The notes under the pieces are model-generated. The model was not told where the DNA came from. It searched no databases and saw only the letters and a program-made list of their open reading frames with translations. This document shows, piece after piece, positions 24,904 to 37,435 of a DNA stretch of 64,000 nt. Within the stretch, counting starts at the first letter, position 1, and each line of letters opens with the position of its first letter. Source of the stretch: Carettochelys insculpta (lineage: Eukaryota; Chordata; Testudines; Carettochelyidae); assembly GCF_033958435.1 (NCBI RefSeq), contig NC_134150.1, positions 34,095,501 to 34,159,500 on the forward strand, given 5' to 3'. Both the position numbers and the translations under genes were made by a program.

Positions 24904-25586
24904 CAAGGTCTTTTCATCTTTCTTCATAAATGATTTTCCTTCCCAGTTGTTGACATCTTATATGAGAAAAACTATACCTGGAATGGAATGCACTATACCT
25001 GGCTGGAACAGTCTGATCAGAGACACGGAAAGAAAGATTACCACCTCTGTCAGAGGATTACCACCCATGAATTTATAATTCTGTCCAAAAGAGATCAAGT
25101 TTGTCCCACAAGATGTGTTCTGTATATCTGTTCCACATATGCCCTTTGTACTAATGATTATTGTTGACTTACTGTCTAGAGAAGTATTCCAGAGTGTATT
25201 CCCTTTTCTATAGCAGACCCTCACTCCTATTTAGCTGAAGTATACCTGGGGACACTCCCCGCTTTAATTAATCTGCAGAGGTTAGAGTTCTCATGATCCC
25301 CAGGTTGAGTTTACTGTTTGAGAGACCTATCCTGCACCACAGAAGCCAAAGAAAGTTTTGCCATTGATTTGAAGAAGTTCAGGACTGGGTCTTAAATTGA
25401 GCAAGATTTCTACCCTTAATATTCATTGAGAAACTTTGATTCTGAATCTTAGACAAATATATTTGCCAACAGTTACCAAACAGTGGTAGCTCTGTGCTTG
25501 TAACCCCAGTTCACTACAGTATCTCATACAATGTGATGTGAGAAGTGTTGGGAAATATTGACTTTTAAATGGCAACCACAATATAC

Positions 25587-25618
25587 TATTATTGTTATTA
25601 TTATTATTATTATTATTT
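25587..25618. repeat. TTA microsatellite
   Basis: About ten TTA/ATT units in tandem. Confidence 0.9.
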
Positions 25619-26698
25619 AATATAGACCTCACAGCCTGGCAACCACTACACCTGTCAGTGAGCAGTTTCAGGACTGGACTTGGTTTCTGGAGATGGCATT
25701 GTCTCATGCCCTCTTGTCTTTGGATAAAGATTCTGTCACATATGAGATGCACTTGGTGCCACTGGAGAATACAGGAACAAGCTATCAATAGCTCTGACTC
25801 TTTGATCAGTACAGGCATAGCAAGGAACTAGATGGTCCCTTTCCCACTTCAAATGACTGTGTGGTCCATGGAGCAGAATAATCACAGACGGCTTAGGGAT
25901 CATTGCAGCCCATATATTTCACCCTTGTTGGTGATGGAGGAATAAATGTAATTGCAAGAGGGGTAGAAGAATAAGTAGGGAAAGGTGAGTAAAAGTGAAT
26001 AAAACTTATACACCTCTATATGAAAAGACAAAACTGTCCATCCCCATGAAAAGTGAAATGCACTGACCCTTTACAATCTATGGAAATCAAATCTGAGCAA
26101 ATGGAAATAGTACATGTACAGCTGGGATGATCATATGGCTAACAGACAGAACTGAAATCATTCTTTGAAAGTAGGAATAGCTACTGCTTTCTAAGTTCCA
26201 CAAGAGTAATGAATTGGAGAACAGCAAGAGACATCTTTCACACACTCTTTATTTCCCCAAGGCACCTTCCGCTCCACAGTCTTTGCTGCATGGGTAGAGT
26301 TTGCCCTGCCATTCATATTACTGCCAGTTTTCTTTCTAGGAAGCTGCAGTCTGCTCTGCAGATGCTGTAATTAATTTCCCATTAACAAACCACTAAATGG
26401 GTAAGGAGTAAAGGGAATGACGGGGGAGGGGAAGGAGACTGCATGGGTCACTTAGACTTTTAAACAAGTGTCAGCGGTGGATTTCCTGTAACATGAGGAC
26501 TTTAAAACGTGATGTGAGGACTTCAGTAACTCAGCCAGAGGTTAGGGGGTCTATAATAGGAGTGGATGGGTGAGGTTCTGTGACCTGCAATGTGTAGTAG
26601 GTCAGACTAGATGATCATGATGGATCCTTCTGGCCTTTTAAGTCTGTTAAATCAAACACCATCAGAAACCCGATTTTCTAAGAACCATTCATAGTGTC

Positions 26699-26730
26699 AT
26701 CGTCGTCATCATCATCATCATCATCATCAT
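26699..26730. repeat. CAT microsatellite
   Basis: About ten CAT/CGT units in tandem. Confidence 0.9.
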
Positions 26731-28138
26731 AACCAACACCAACAACCAGGAAAGTATCTTGAGTGCATCCTTGTAACCAGGTAGTAAAAGTATCATGAAA
26801 TCTTCTGTGCCCAGTATAGCATACAGGCAAGGGAATGCACATACACACTCATGCTATAAACCAAATATAACTCAGTATTTACATGCACACACTCAGTCAG
26901 ACACACACACACCAATGCTCCACAAGCCTTAAAAGCAAGGTAGATATCCTGGTGGTTGTACTTTCACATACACAAAGAGCAGCCATATTGTTTTCAGGCT
27001 CAATTACCTTATTTAGATGAAAGAAAGCAACAAGAGGGACTAAACTCAAGTTTTCAAGAGAGAGCACAAGGGTATGTTCCTATCCCGTAGCAACTGCAGC
27101 ACCTATGAATAGTGAGGAATTTGGGCTGAGTGTTTGAAAGGTACCGATCATATTTGTATGCCTAATCTCTCTTAACTAGCTTTAGAAATCTCAGCTTTAA
27201 AAGGTGCAGTACACAGGACACAAAGCCATCACATAGTATAGCTACACACAACACTCTAGACCAAATACAAATTCAAAACAGTGGTCAGGACCCTGAGTGT
27301 TTCAACCCTAACTTGTGCAAACGCTCCTTGCAACTTTCGTAATAGGAGCCATTATAAAGATGGTTGGCAGAGTCCCTGAATTTCTGTATTGCACTCACCT
27401 AATCATGGAGCTCGGATTATAACAGTGAGTAGTTTATCTCATCTGAAACAATAACAGACTGCTGTGGCTTTCAGACCTTTTATCTTGTAGATCTTCTCTC
27501 TCCAGCTTCCAAACATGCCCAGGGAAATAGAAGGAGGAGTAAATGAAACCCAGGAACTTAGTGCAGCATTATTATTAGTAGTATTAACCTAAAAACTAAG
27601 AACAAAAAAGTGTGCTGCTATAAAGTGCAGTGCTTGATGCCCGAACTCTCTCATTGAAGCACAATGTGGTCAACTCATACCTGCCACAACTAAAGCAAAT
27701 GCATAATGATAAAAACCACGAGCTAAGCTCTTACATCATTTTACAATCAAGCATATCAAAAATGGTTTATCTGATCAGCACCAAATTCTGTCAGAGCGTT
27801 GACATGTGCATTTCTAAATAATTTCAGTATGTCAACCTGAATAGACACACAGAATCAGAGAGTTAATTATCTTTGACAGCTTTGCCAGCTAATTTCCTAT
27901 TTATATGTACCAAACGAGGGGCCTCTTTTATCCTCCCTTGTCACAAAGAGTTTATCAATCAAATCAAGGCCTAAAATTGGCTGCCAAGGCGATCTGCCAT
28001 CTCAAAGGGGAGTTTATCTGTTTGAAATCTTTCCGACTACCTAATGACAGCAGCATTGACATGAAACATAATAGGCATTGTTTTTTGGTTTTTTAAACAG
28101 AGGAAGAGGACATTGCCTCCACGGGATAAAAAGAGGCA

Positions 28139-28400
28139 TTGTTTGGTGCATCCTTTCCCTTCATTATTACCCCCACATCCGCCGCTTATACCCTGCTTCC
28201 TAAACATGCCTATGTCTCAATGCAGCTGTCAGGGCCTGATTTCAGATGCACACATTTCACCTCTGGATTTCAGCTGACAGGACCTGCCAGTGTTAGCTCT
28301 ATCCTTGTCTCTGCCAATCCAACTACATTCACTCAGGAGTACGAACGATGTTAAAAACTACCAGCTCCTGCTGACAGACATTAGATGGCAGAGGTTTTGG
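28139..28400 (+). repeat. Unnamed dispersed repeat with coding-like end, copy 1
   Basis: The 71-codon frame at 28139-28354 ends FQLTGPASVSSILVSANP...EYERC and stop. A frame at 33773-34042 ends with a similar peptide at the same distance from its stop, and the DNA is similar over roughly 100 bases up to and past the stop codons. I do not recognise the family. It may be the 3' end of an old retroelement ORF or of a processed pseudogene. Upstream similarity fades and shows an internal insertion or duplication. Confidence 0.4.
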
Positions 28401-28684
28401 TGCATGTTGCCACTACTTTTCTTTGACAGGCAGTTATGTTTTACTTTAATAGCCATATATCTTCTCTCAAGTTCCCTTTAACTGTGGTAGAGTTTTACAA
28501 GAATACCAGCAGACTGTCAGCACACACAAGAGGGAGTGTATGGGTGTTCTTTACTAGCATTTGCTTACCTATGTTTTTAAAAAAATAAAAAAACCCTGTA
28601 AATCCCTGGCTGCAGAATCCCATGGAACCAATGGCCATCATGCGTAGTGCAACACTGGTCTTTTCCTTCTTGCTGCAGTAGTAA
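28401..28684. other. Non-coding DNA, no gene seen
   Basis: Short AT-rich spacer. Confidence 0.5.
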
Positions 28685-28812
28685 CAGAGAGGTAGCCATG
28701 TCAGTCTGTACTCCAACAAAACAAAACAGCAGACATGTATCACTCTAAAGACTAACAAAATGATTTATTTAGTGAAGAGCTTTTCGTAGGACAGACCCAC
28801 TTCATCAGGTGG
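28685..28812 (-). repeat. Penelope-like tail with hammerhead-like core
   Basis: Blocks in order on +: AGAGAGGTAGCCATGTCAGT, AAAGACTAACAAAATGATTT, GAGCTTTTCGTAGGACAG, CCCACTTCATCAGG. Read on the minus strand the last part is CTGATGA, a stem-loop (AGTGGG TCTG TCCTAC), then GAAA, which are the conserved parts of a hammerhead ribozyme core (28782-28808). Hammerheads are known in Penelope-like retroelements. The family call and any activity are inferences. Confidence 0.6.
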
Positions 28813-30104
28813 AATAAGGGTACAAGAACCTGGAGTCAATCCTTCTTGTCAGTGGAAGCAAAGCAGGTGATTTCTCCAGGGAATTTAGAAATCTGACAGA
28901 ATTTTCTGTATGACCAAGATGATGCAGCAGCCCTTAGCAAATAAAGGCAGAAAGTTGCAGAATTCCTGATCTACAGAACCAGGGTGATTAATTACATTAC
29001 ATTTACTAATTAAGAAAATATCAGACAGAACTTCCTTTTAAGGAAAGGTATAGCTGTTCAGACAGTCAAGTCTATGGGGACTGGCCTTGCTGGGGAAATT
29101 AGCTGCCTATTCAAGCAAATAAAAATTGTGGGTTTTGCATATTTACAGACTGTGCAATTTCTCTATTATGAATATTTATTACAATCCCCCTGAGCCAAAT
29201 GTGGGATACTCCTCAGGCCATGCCTCATACATGTGCTTCTGTTGTTTGCAGTAGGTCCATAGGGGATGAAATTTACATAGGACCCAGCATATCAGATGGG
29301 TGCCTTTCTCCTCGGTGCGTGGAGGCACTCAGAACACACTCCTGCCTCTACTGAAATCAGCGGGGTTGTTGTCATGAGTTTCAGCAGGGGCTGTAGTAAG
29401 TCTTTGCAGGGCTAATGCTGCATTTATTAACTCCATAGTACTGCAGCTAAGCACTCTGCGACCACTGCAAAAGGTATCCGCTTATTCACGATCCAAAAAT
29501 CCATCTCCTGGGACTAGTGGGGGTAAAGAATAGATAAGTTATGTAGTGGGTACTGAATAATTCAGGTACCTCTGAATGGAGTGAGAGGAGACTAGTATTT
29601 CTATCACTACCAGAGCAAGTTTTTGGGCTGCCCATCCCACTTCTTACCAGTATGAAGTGGAGGTTAGGTACAAAGCCTCTGAAATGAAGCATTTTTGTTG
29701 TGCTGAGGGTACACAGAGGGTTGCTTTTTTATGGTTTATCTTCCAAAAAGGGGGAGAGAAATGACTGGCAGATTCTTTAATGTCACCCAAAGCCCCAAGG
29801 GTCCAATTAATCAGAAAATATGTTTGGCTTTCAAACTGCACTGGCCCTTTCCCTGGGGCTTCTGAAGTGTGGGGGCTGGACATATGTTACTGACTCAAAT
29901 GGTAAGAAATTCTGTTTGCATAAGGAGCGATAGGCATTAGTCAGACATTAAGAAAACTTCTCAAACCCCTCTTCTGGCTCTTGTCCTTTTCTTATGTTTT
30001 CTAAAATATTTTCTGTGGAAGTTCAGAAGCAATAAATAGTAGTGTTTGGTTTTTAACTTGTTTTCATCCATAAAGACCAAGGAAAGGGAGGAAATTAAAT
30101 AACA
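28813..30104. other. Non-coding DNA, no gene seen
   Basis: AT-rich sequence with short featureless frames. Confidence 0.5.
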
Positions 30105-30190
30105 TCCCCCCATTTTATAGATGGGGATACTGAGGCACAGAATAGGGAAGTGATTCGCCCATGATCATACAGTGAGCCAGTGATGGACAC
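30105..30190 (+). repeat. MIR-like ancient SINE fragment
   Basis: CCATTTTATAGATGGGGATA followed by CTGAGGCACAGAATAGGGAA and a CATGATCATACAGTGAGCCAG stretch follow the core of the MIR/CORE-SINE consensus. It is heavily diverged. Confidence 0.6.
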
Positions 30191-30295
30191 GTCCTCATAT
30201 GAACATAATCCTTATTTTTAAAAAAGCACAGCTGTGATATACAGTAGTTCAAGATTTATCTTATCATAGGGGTGTTGGAGTGATTGAGACCAAGT

Positions 30296-30949
30296 GGCTG
30301 GGTCTACACTTGCCCCCAGGTTCGAAGGGGCATGGCAATCAGGCTTATGGGAGATTACCAATGAAGTGCTGCGGTGAATATGCAGCACTTCATTAGGCTA
30401 ATTCTCCCCTGTGGCAACTTCCAACTGCCAAACTTCAAAGTGTCGGCATACGTGCAGCCACGGGCACTTCAAAGTGTCCATGCTACTTTGAAGTGCCTTT
30501 ACTCCCCAAGTAAATACCACCAAGTTACACCTCACTTAAAAAATCTTTACAAAAACATGCAAAAATATCACAGAAGATACTACTGAAAACTTGCTGACTT
30601 TCTACAATCTTATTATCAAATAAATGAAATGGAATAGAAATATAGCACTTAACAGTTCAGCATAAGGCATATGAAATAGTAGAAACAATCATTGTCTGAA
30701 TGAACTTTGAGATTATACTGACTTTACTAGTGGTTATTATGCCACCTATTGTACTTGGGGAGTAAAGGCTCTTCAAAGTAGTACGGCTACATGCATGCCA
30801 GCACTTTGAATTTTGACACTTCCAAGTTGCCACAGGGGAGAATTAGCCTAATGAAGTGCTGCATATTCACTGCAGCACTTCATTAGTAATCTCCCGTGGC
30901 CCTGATTACCATGCCCCCTTCGAAGTTGGGGGCAAATGTAGACAAGCCC
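30296..30949. mobile_element. Harbinger-type MITE, AGT duplication
   Basis: The ends GGCTGGGTCTACACTTGCCC and (inverted) GGGCTTGTCTACATTTGCCC are flanked on both sides by AGT. The subterminal segments with GGTTCGAAGGGG and AGTGCTGC..GAATATGCAGC repeat in inverted order. The central about 250 bases are AT-rich and unlike the arms, and may be captured or inserted DNA. No transposase is present. Confidence 0.7.
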
Positions 30950-31857
30950 AGTGTGTATAACATCACAGCATTTTGTAAGAGTAATGTGGCATGTTACATC
31001 GCAATGTTTCTCAAGTAGGGGTATGTGTACCCTTGGGGGGTACACCAAAGTGTTACAGGGAGTACATCAACTCATCAAGATATTTGCCTCGTTTTACAAT
31101 AGGCTTAGGGGTATGCGAGAAAACTCCAGGTACTTGCAATTTTTTCAAAGGCGTACTGTATATGAGAAACACTCTGATATAACACCATAAGGACAAAGGG
31201 ACTTTCAGTATATTACAAACACACCATTCTGCCAAACATTTCTATCTCATCCTTGACAAATTTATAAACTACTTGTTTAACCATAGTGAAAAATATTAAT
31301 AAAGGGAGGGGGAGATACTTCTCTTGTGCAAGCCTCAATCACTAAACTCATCCCAGAAAACAGACCACAAATTGACTTAATCCTTTGCTGATTCAAACAT
31401 GTATCAAGAATCATAATGTGTATTTAGATACTTGTAATCAAACTCATATACAGAGGAAAAAACAGTCTGACTGGACCATTGAGAGACTACCAATAGTCAA
31501 ATGCCAGCGCTCTCATCTAGAATAGATCCAGAAAGAACCAATAAAGTCAGTAGAAGAGCCTGGCTCATAACTGTCATTATTCCTGTATGAGAGACTGCAA
31601 GAAGACAAAACAATCTGGATAATGCAGCTGATAGGAAGTACTATAATGTAGGTCCTTGGACATTCTTAGATTCTGATTCAAGACTATAGAACAAATCTCC
31701 TCCAAATCATTCAGAACAAGCAAAAAGTTTTATGTTGTCTCATAAAATTCAGTCCATGGATGTTAAGTTACACTCTGATACAGAGCTTCTGAGTCCCAAA
31801 GTGAAATTGTGTCTCCAGTGAAGACAACAGCAAAACCCCTATTGACTTACACACATG
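30950..31857. other. Non-coding DNA, no gene seen
   Basis: AT-rich spacer between two MITEs, without recognised features. Confidence 0.5.
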
Positions 31858-32539
31858 GGCTACGTCTACACGTGAAGCCAACATCGAAATATGCTATTTC
31901 GATGAGTAACATCTACACGTCCTCCAGGGCTGGCAACGTCGATGTTCAACTTCGACGTTGCGCGGCACCACATCGAAATAGGCGCTGCGAGGGAACGTCT
32001 ACACGCCAAAGTAGCACACATCGAAATAAGGGTGCCAGGCACAGCTGCAGACAGGGTCACAGGGAGGACTCAACAGCAAGCCGCTCCCTTAAAGGGCCCC
32101 TCCCAGACACAGTTGCACTAAACAACACAAGATCCACAGACCCTACAACTGGTTGCAGACCCTGTGCCTGCAGCATGGATCCCCAGCTGCCGCAGCAGCA
32201 GCCAGAAGCCCTGGGCTAAGGGCTGCTGCCCACGGTGACCATAGAACCCCGCAGGGGCTGGAGAGAGAGCATCTCTCAACCCCTCAGCTGATGGCTGCCA
32301 TGGCAGACCCCGCTATTTCGAAGTTGCGGGACGCGCAACGACTACACGGTCCCTACTTCGACGTTGAACGTCGAAGTAGGGCGCTATTCCTATCCCCTCA
32401 TGGGGTTAGCGACTTCGACGTCTCGCCGCCTAACGTCGAAGTTAACTTCGAAATAGCGCCTGGCGCATGTAGCCATGACGGGCGCTATTTCGAAGTTAGT
32501 GCCGCTACTTTGAAGTAGCGTGCACGTGTAGACACGGCT
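31858..32539 (-). mobile_element. Deletion derivative of the 38.7-kb Harbinger element, ATG duplication
   Basis: This 682-bp unit has ends GGCTACGTCTACACGTGAAG and (inverted) AGCCGTGTCTACACGTGCAC. They match the right and left ends of the 4.7-kb element, in the opposite orientation, and ATG flanks each side. About 300 bases at each end are shared with the parent, including the TTTCGA palindromes. Near 32175 it keeps the parent's transposase start codon and a following peptide MDPQLPQQQPEALG and stop. Everything else coding is deleted. It can only move with enzyme supplied in trans. Confidence 0.85.
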
Positions 32540-33772
32540 ATGAAGTGAAATCCTTGCCCCACTTAAGATACTGTAGTCTTTCTCAATACCCTGAACGAGA
32601 AAAAATTGAGCTTTTTTGTTTTTGTTTTTGTTTTTTCCCTAGAAACAAGGGACATTGGTTTAGAGGATTATTACATCTTTGAAATTGGCTTGCTTATCAT
32701 TAGACTCAGGCAGGGAGTTTCAAAGCAGCCAAAGGGCCCAGCTCCCATTAAAATCCCAGTCTAGATACTTAATAAAACTCATGTAGTCCAACAGCAGTTG
32801 TTTGTTAGTCCTGGGGTACCAGAATAAGCTGGAGGAGGTGACCTTTTCAAAACCTGCCAAGACTTATTGCTAGCATAGCAGCCAATCAGAGTTGCGTGTG
32901 CCAACTGAAACAGCAGCTACACCGCCTGCACTCCTTAAGAAAATCTTCTGTCACCCGTGTAAGCATAAGCGCATCAGCTGGACATTGGTTCTGACTAACT
33001 GCTTGGGTGTCTATACCTTCTGCCGTGTCTGCAGGAGAAAGAATAGGATAACTTCTGTGGAAATAGCTTAGGAACTGGTATCTATAAAGATATGAATTTT
33101 CAGGTTTACCTATCCCAGTCTTCTTGGTTTCTCAGTGACACTGAACTTGAGGTGACTCCAGTTAAATGGAATGACCAAGCACTGGTTTCAGTGGCAGCAA
33201 GACTGACTCCATTGCGGAGCAGGAGAGGAGTCCAGAGAGGGAGGGTAAATTAATGCTATGCATGCAACTAAAATACATGTATTTCTGTCTCTAAATTATA
33301 AAATTAAAATATTTTTTCCAAATATAGCATAAGGCTTCTATACCTATTGCCTAAAGAATTCTTTTTTGTGCAGTGGTTATGGCAGTCATGTGGTTTGGAG
33401 AGCCACCCAGCCACTGGCACGACAGGTCCTTACAATCCATACCGGTTTCATTGAGTGCACACAGAAGATGCTGGATGGATAACATGAAACAGTAAAGTTC
33501 TCCCTCCACTGAGTAAATAAAGTCTACCACAGTAGTGCAAAGATTTTATGCTTTGCTCTACCAATGTTCTACAGGATCTATGGACAGTAGAAAGGATCAT
33601 TCAGGTTTCTGGTTCTTTTGGAATTTCCAACAAGGGTTCCAATTAGTGTCTTTTGTGATGCAGATAGTTTATTAGAATGGGACTGAGATCACCAATTCAT
33701 TTCATAGGAGCCTGTATTGAAGATGGATCACCAGGACCTGCAGAGGCCAGATTTGAACCAATGACCTAAAAG
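32540..33772. other. Non-coding DNA, no gene seen
   Basis: AT-rich sequence with no recognised repeat. Confidence 0.5.
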
Positions 33773-34080
33773 GTGAAAGGTTGGATATCCAAGCCAGTGA
33801 CCATTAAATTTTTGAACCAACCCATTGCTCAAAACCAGTCACTCAGAACTCAATTAAAGTTTACGTTTTCTTTGCTTCCCCTTTGTCTCGAGCACATCCT
33901 GTTCCTCAGTTTAAATAAACTGAACGCTTTTGTTACTGCGCTCTATAACTCTGTATTCAAACTGTCAGGACCTACCCTAGCCACCTCTGTCACTGTCTCT
34001 GACAATCCTGATGCGCTCGCTCAGGCCTATGAACAATATTAAAGCACTCTTCCTGACACTTTGATAACACTAACAAGAAA
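33773..34080 (+). repeat. Unnamed dispersed repeat with coding-like end, copy 2
   Basis: The 89-codon frame (33773-34042) ends FKLSGPTLATSVTVSDNP...YEQY and stop. It aligns with the end of the frame at 28139-28354, with the stop at the same point. DNA similarity continues past the stop (TTAAA..ACTC/TTCCTGACA). No known domain was recognised. Confidence 0.4.
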
Positions 34081-35430
34081 ATGCATGGAGGCAAATTCCT
34101 TTTGACAGCATTCAGTCAAACAAGCCAGAAACAAAGAGATATACAGAATTCTTTAGTTACTTTGCTTGCATGAAGGATGTTATAATTAACTCTGTCTAAT
34201 ACTGAGGCTATTGTTGAGTTTCATGGCCTTTGAAGATTCACATTTGTAACAGCAAACCTCTCAGATGAACATATTTAGCAATAACTGCATCTTCAGTGAT
34301 TTCTTAATGTTGCCAAACAGCAAAATTGAATATTTATAAAGCATCCCTGTTAAAAAATTACACACATCATTGCTCATTTTTGTTTTGATCTAGGCTTTAT
34401 TGTCTAGGAGGTAAAATTTAAAAAGAAAAAAGAAAACATGACAGAACATTCTTACTCTACATTTCAACCCTAATGTATGTCGACTGGTTCTTTTAAGACA
34501 TCTAGTGGATGCCCGTCAGCTCTGATTTCCAGCATAAAGCTAATTAAATTAATGCAACCTCTTGGACAACACAGTCGTCCACAGAGTCATTACTGCTGCA
34601 ACCATTCTAATATTTATCACATCTGTGCAGTCATAAATCAGGGACTAAATGCTTAGTCTTCTACTTTATGTTCACCTTAATGGAATCAGGAACATCCTTT
34701 CCTCCAACAGGAAAATCATTACAGCAAGGGTTCTACTCTGCTATCTTCCATTGATGCGTCCATCTCTTTTTTCACTAGCAGGATCAGCTCTGCAATTCAA
34801 GAAGTATTCCTGCACGGACAGCTTTCTTCTCAATGTTAGAAAGGGGTAGCAAAGCAGGACTGATGCAGAAACATTGGGATGTAGTCAAAGGTGATGGATA
34901 TGGCTACTCCAGTTATAAACCAATGAGTGGGTATAAGCTGACAGGAACCAGATTGGTGTATTTTATATAGTGGCAGAACAGAAGAGAGAGGGACAACACA
35001 AAAAAAGCAACTAACAGCGGATAAATTATGCTAAAATATGTGCTTGCTACAGATGCTTAAAAATACACCTTCTCCCATGAAATATACAAGTTCAGATTCC
35101 CTTTGATTCTCATAGACACATTCACCAACATTTATAGCTCCTTAGCTATCACCTTCAAATTTGGCCTTTTAATATGGTCACAAGTTTTCTATGTTAGGAA
35201 TATACAAGAAGACATCAAATTTTAGCAACATTGTATGGTTTCCATCGTATTCTGCTTTGAAGGGCAGCCTGCACAAGTGGGAACTTCTCAGATAAATGGG
35301 AAATCGCTAAGGTAACACAGTGTGCCAGAGCTGAAGCTGCAAGTGAATAACAACTCTCACTTGAAAAAGAGCCTGAGTACTGCCATGTGTGCCCTGTGGT
35401 ACACCACTCCAAAAAGATCACTTTCACAAA
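34081..35430. other. Non-coding DNA, no gene seen
   Basis: AT-rich, short frames only. Confidence 0.5.
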
Positions 35431-36141
35431 GGCTGTGTCTACACGTGCACGCTACTTCGAAGTAGCGGCACTAACTTCGAAATAGCGCCCGTCGCGGCTA
35501 CACGCGTCGGGCGCTATTTCGAAGTTAACTTCGACGTTAGGCGGCGAGACGTCGAAGTCGCTAACCTCATGAGGGGATCGGAATAGCGCCCTACTTCGAC
35601 GTTCAACGTCGAAGTAGGGACCGTGTAGATGATCCGCGTCCCGCAACGTCGAAATTGCCGGGTCCTCCATGGTGGCCATCAGCTGGGGGGTTGAGAGATG
35701 CTCTCTCTCCAGCCCCTGCGGGGTTCTATGGTCACCGTGGGCAGCAGCCATTAGCCCAGGGCTTCTGGCTGCTGCTGTGGCAGCTGGGGATCCATGCTGC
35801 AGGCACAGGGTCTGCAACCAGTTGTCGGCTCTGTGTATCTTGTGTTGTTTAGTGCAACTGTGTCTGGAAGGGGCCCTTTAAGGGAGCGGCTTGCTGTTGA
35901 GTCCGCCCTGTGACCTTGTCTGCAGCTGTGCCTGGCACCCTTATTTCGATGTGTGCTACTTTGGCGTGTAGACGTTCCCTCGCAGCGCCTATTTCGATGT
36001 GGTGCCGCGCAACGTCGAAGTTGAACATCGACGTTGCCAGCCCGGGAGGACGTGTAGACGTTATTCATTGAAATAGCCTATTTCGATGTTGCTACATCGA
36101 AATAAGCTATTTCGATGTTGGCTTCACGTGTAGATGTAGCC
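35431..36141 (+). mobile_element. Deletion derivative of the 38.7-kb Harbinger element, AAA duplication
   Basis: This 711-bp unit lies in the same orientation as the 4.7-kb element. The ends are GGCTGTGTCTACACGTGCAC and (inverted) GGCTACATCTACACGTGAAG, with AAA on both sides. It is collinear with 31858-32539 (reversed) along its whole length, including the vestigial transposase start near 35757-35796. The two short copies therefore belong to one deletion subfamily rather than being independent deletions. Confidence 0.85.
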
Positions 36142-36479
36142 AAAGAGACACAAAATAGAATCACAGAATCATAGAAGATAAGGGCTGGAGAACACCTCAA
36201 AGGTCATTGAACTCAACCCCCTGCTGAAAGTAGGAGCAAGCCCAACTAAAATCATCTCAGCCGCATCTTTAAGTCCAGACTTAATGACCTCTGAGGAAGG
36301 AGGTAACTCATTCTACAGCTTTACCACTCTCCTAGTGAAATAGTTTTTACTAATTTCCAGCCTAGACCTCTCCACTACAACTTGAGACTATTCTCTTTGT
36401 TCTGTCATCTGACACCACTGAGAATAGATTACCCCCACCCTTTTTGGAACACCCCTTCAGGTAGCTGAAGGCTGCTATT

Positions 36480-37160
36480 AAGAACATAAGAACATAAGAA
36501 TGGCCATACTGGGTCAGACCAAAGGTCCATCCAGCCCAGTATCCCGTCTGCTGACAGTGGCCAGTGCCAGGTGCCCCAGAGAAGGAGAACAGAAGACAAT
36601 GATCAAGTGATTTATCTCCTGCCATCCATCTCCTGCCCTTGTTCTGAAGGCTAGGGCACCATACTTTACCCCTGGCTAATAGCCATTTACGGACCTAACC
36701 TGCAAAAATTTATCGACTTCTTTTTTAAACCCTAATAGAGTCCTGGCCTTCACAGCCTCCTCCGGCAAGGAGTTCCACAGGTTGACTGTGCGCTGTGTGA
36801 AGAAAAATTTCCTTTTATTAGTTTTGAACCTACTACCCATCAATTTCATTTGGTGTCCCCTAGTTCTTGTATTATGGGAAAAGGTAAATAATTTTTCTAT
36901 ATTCACTTTCTCCACACCATTCATGATTTTATATACCTCTATCATATCGCCCCTCAATCGCCTCTTTTCCAGACTGAAAAGTCCCAGTCTCTCTAGCCTC
37001 TCGACATATGGGACCCGTTCCAAATCCCTAATCATCTTAGTCGCCCTTTTCTGAACCTTTTCTAATGCCAATATATCTTTTTTGAGGTGAGGAGACCACA
37101 TCTGCACACAGTACTCAAGATGTGGGCGTACCATAGTTTTATATAGGGGACGTATGATAT
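36480..37160 (-). mobile_element. Younger CR1 LINE, 5' truncated
   Basis: The 3' terminus on the left is a short AAGAACAT repeat (36481-36500), followed by the typical CR1 3' UTR (GGTCCATCCAGCCCAGTAT). It includes the C-terminal part of ORF2 and stops abruptly near 37160. The TATTA on both sides may be its target duplication. It lies inside the older CR1. Confidence 0.85.
36676..37134 (-). pseudogene. CR1 ORF2 C-terminal fragment
   Basis: This 152-codon open frame reads from [16 protein letters not shown] through [33 protein letters not shown] and [18 protein letters not shown] to KKEVDKFL. That is the familiar carboxyl end of CR1 and related LINE reverse-transcriptase proteins, after the catalytic RT motifs. 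The endonuclease and RT core are absent because the element is 5' truncated. The frame is uninterrupted, so this is a fairly young copy. It is not a host gene. Confidence 0.9.
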
Positions 37161-37195
37161 TAAATCCCCACTAACTCTTCTCTTCTGTAGACTAA

Positions 37196-37435
37196 GGGTA
37201 TGTCTACATTAGGCAGAAGATCGACCTGGTCATAATCAATCTTCTGGAGTTTGATTTCATGCATCTGGTAGAGATCCACGAAATCAAACTATCTGGGGTT
37301 GGCAGTTGTCCCCTGTACTCCTCTGTGAAGCTGTCCTGGTAAGTCAATTGCAGATAAGTCAATTACAGCTATGCAGTTACCATAACTAGAATTTTGTATC
37401 TGCAGTCTATTTACCTGCCTAGTGTAGACGAAGCC
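37196..37435. mobile_element. Harbinger-type MITE in CR1, TAA duplication
   Basis: The ends GGGTATGTCTACATTAGGC and (inverted) GGCTTCGTCTACACTAGGC are flanked by TAA on both sides. CR1 sequence resumes exactly after it (TAAATAAGCCCAAATCC). It is non-coding. Confidence 0.8.

Larger units (their letters stand above)
24904..28138. other. Non-coding DNA with two microsatellites, no gene seen
   Basis: AT-rich. A stretch at about 26510-26650 (GGTCAGACTAGATGATCATG...CTTCTGGCCTTTTAAG) resembles the 3' tail of a common reptilian LINE or SINE, but I could not delimit it. The other frames are short and featureless. Confidence 0.5.

Noticed and set aside
30296..30949. Part of the 31858 Harbinger family
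   Set aside because: It shares only the generic GTCTACAC terminus; the subterminal motifs and interior differ.
36676..37134. A 152-codon host gene on the minus strand
   Set aside because: The peptide is the CR1 ORF2 C terminus and is followed by CR1 3' UTR sequence.
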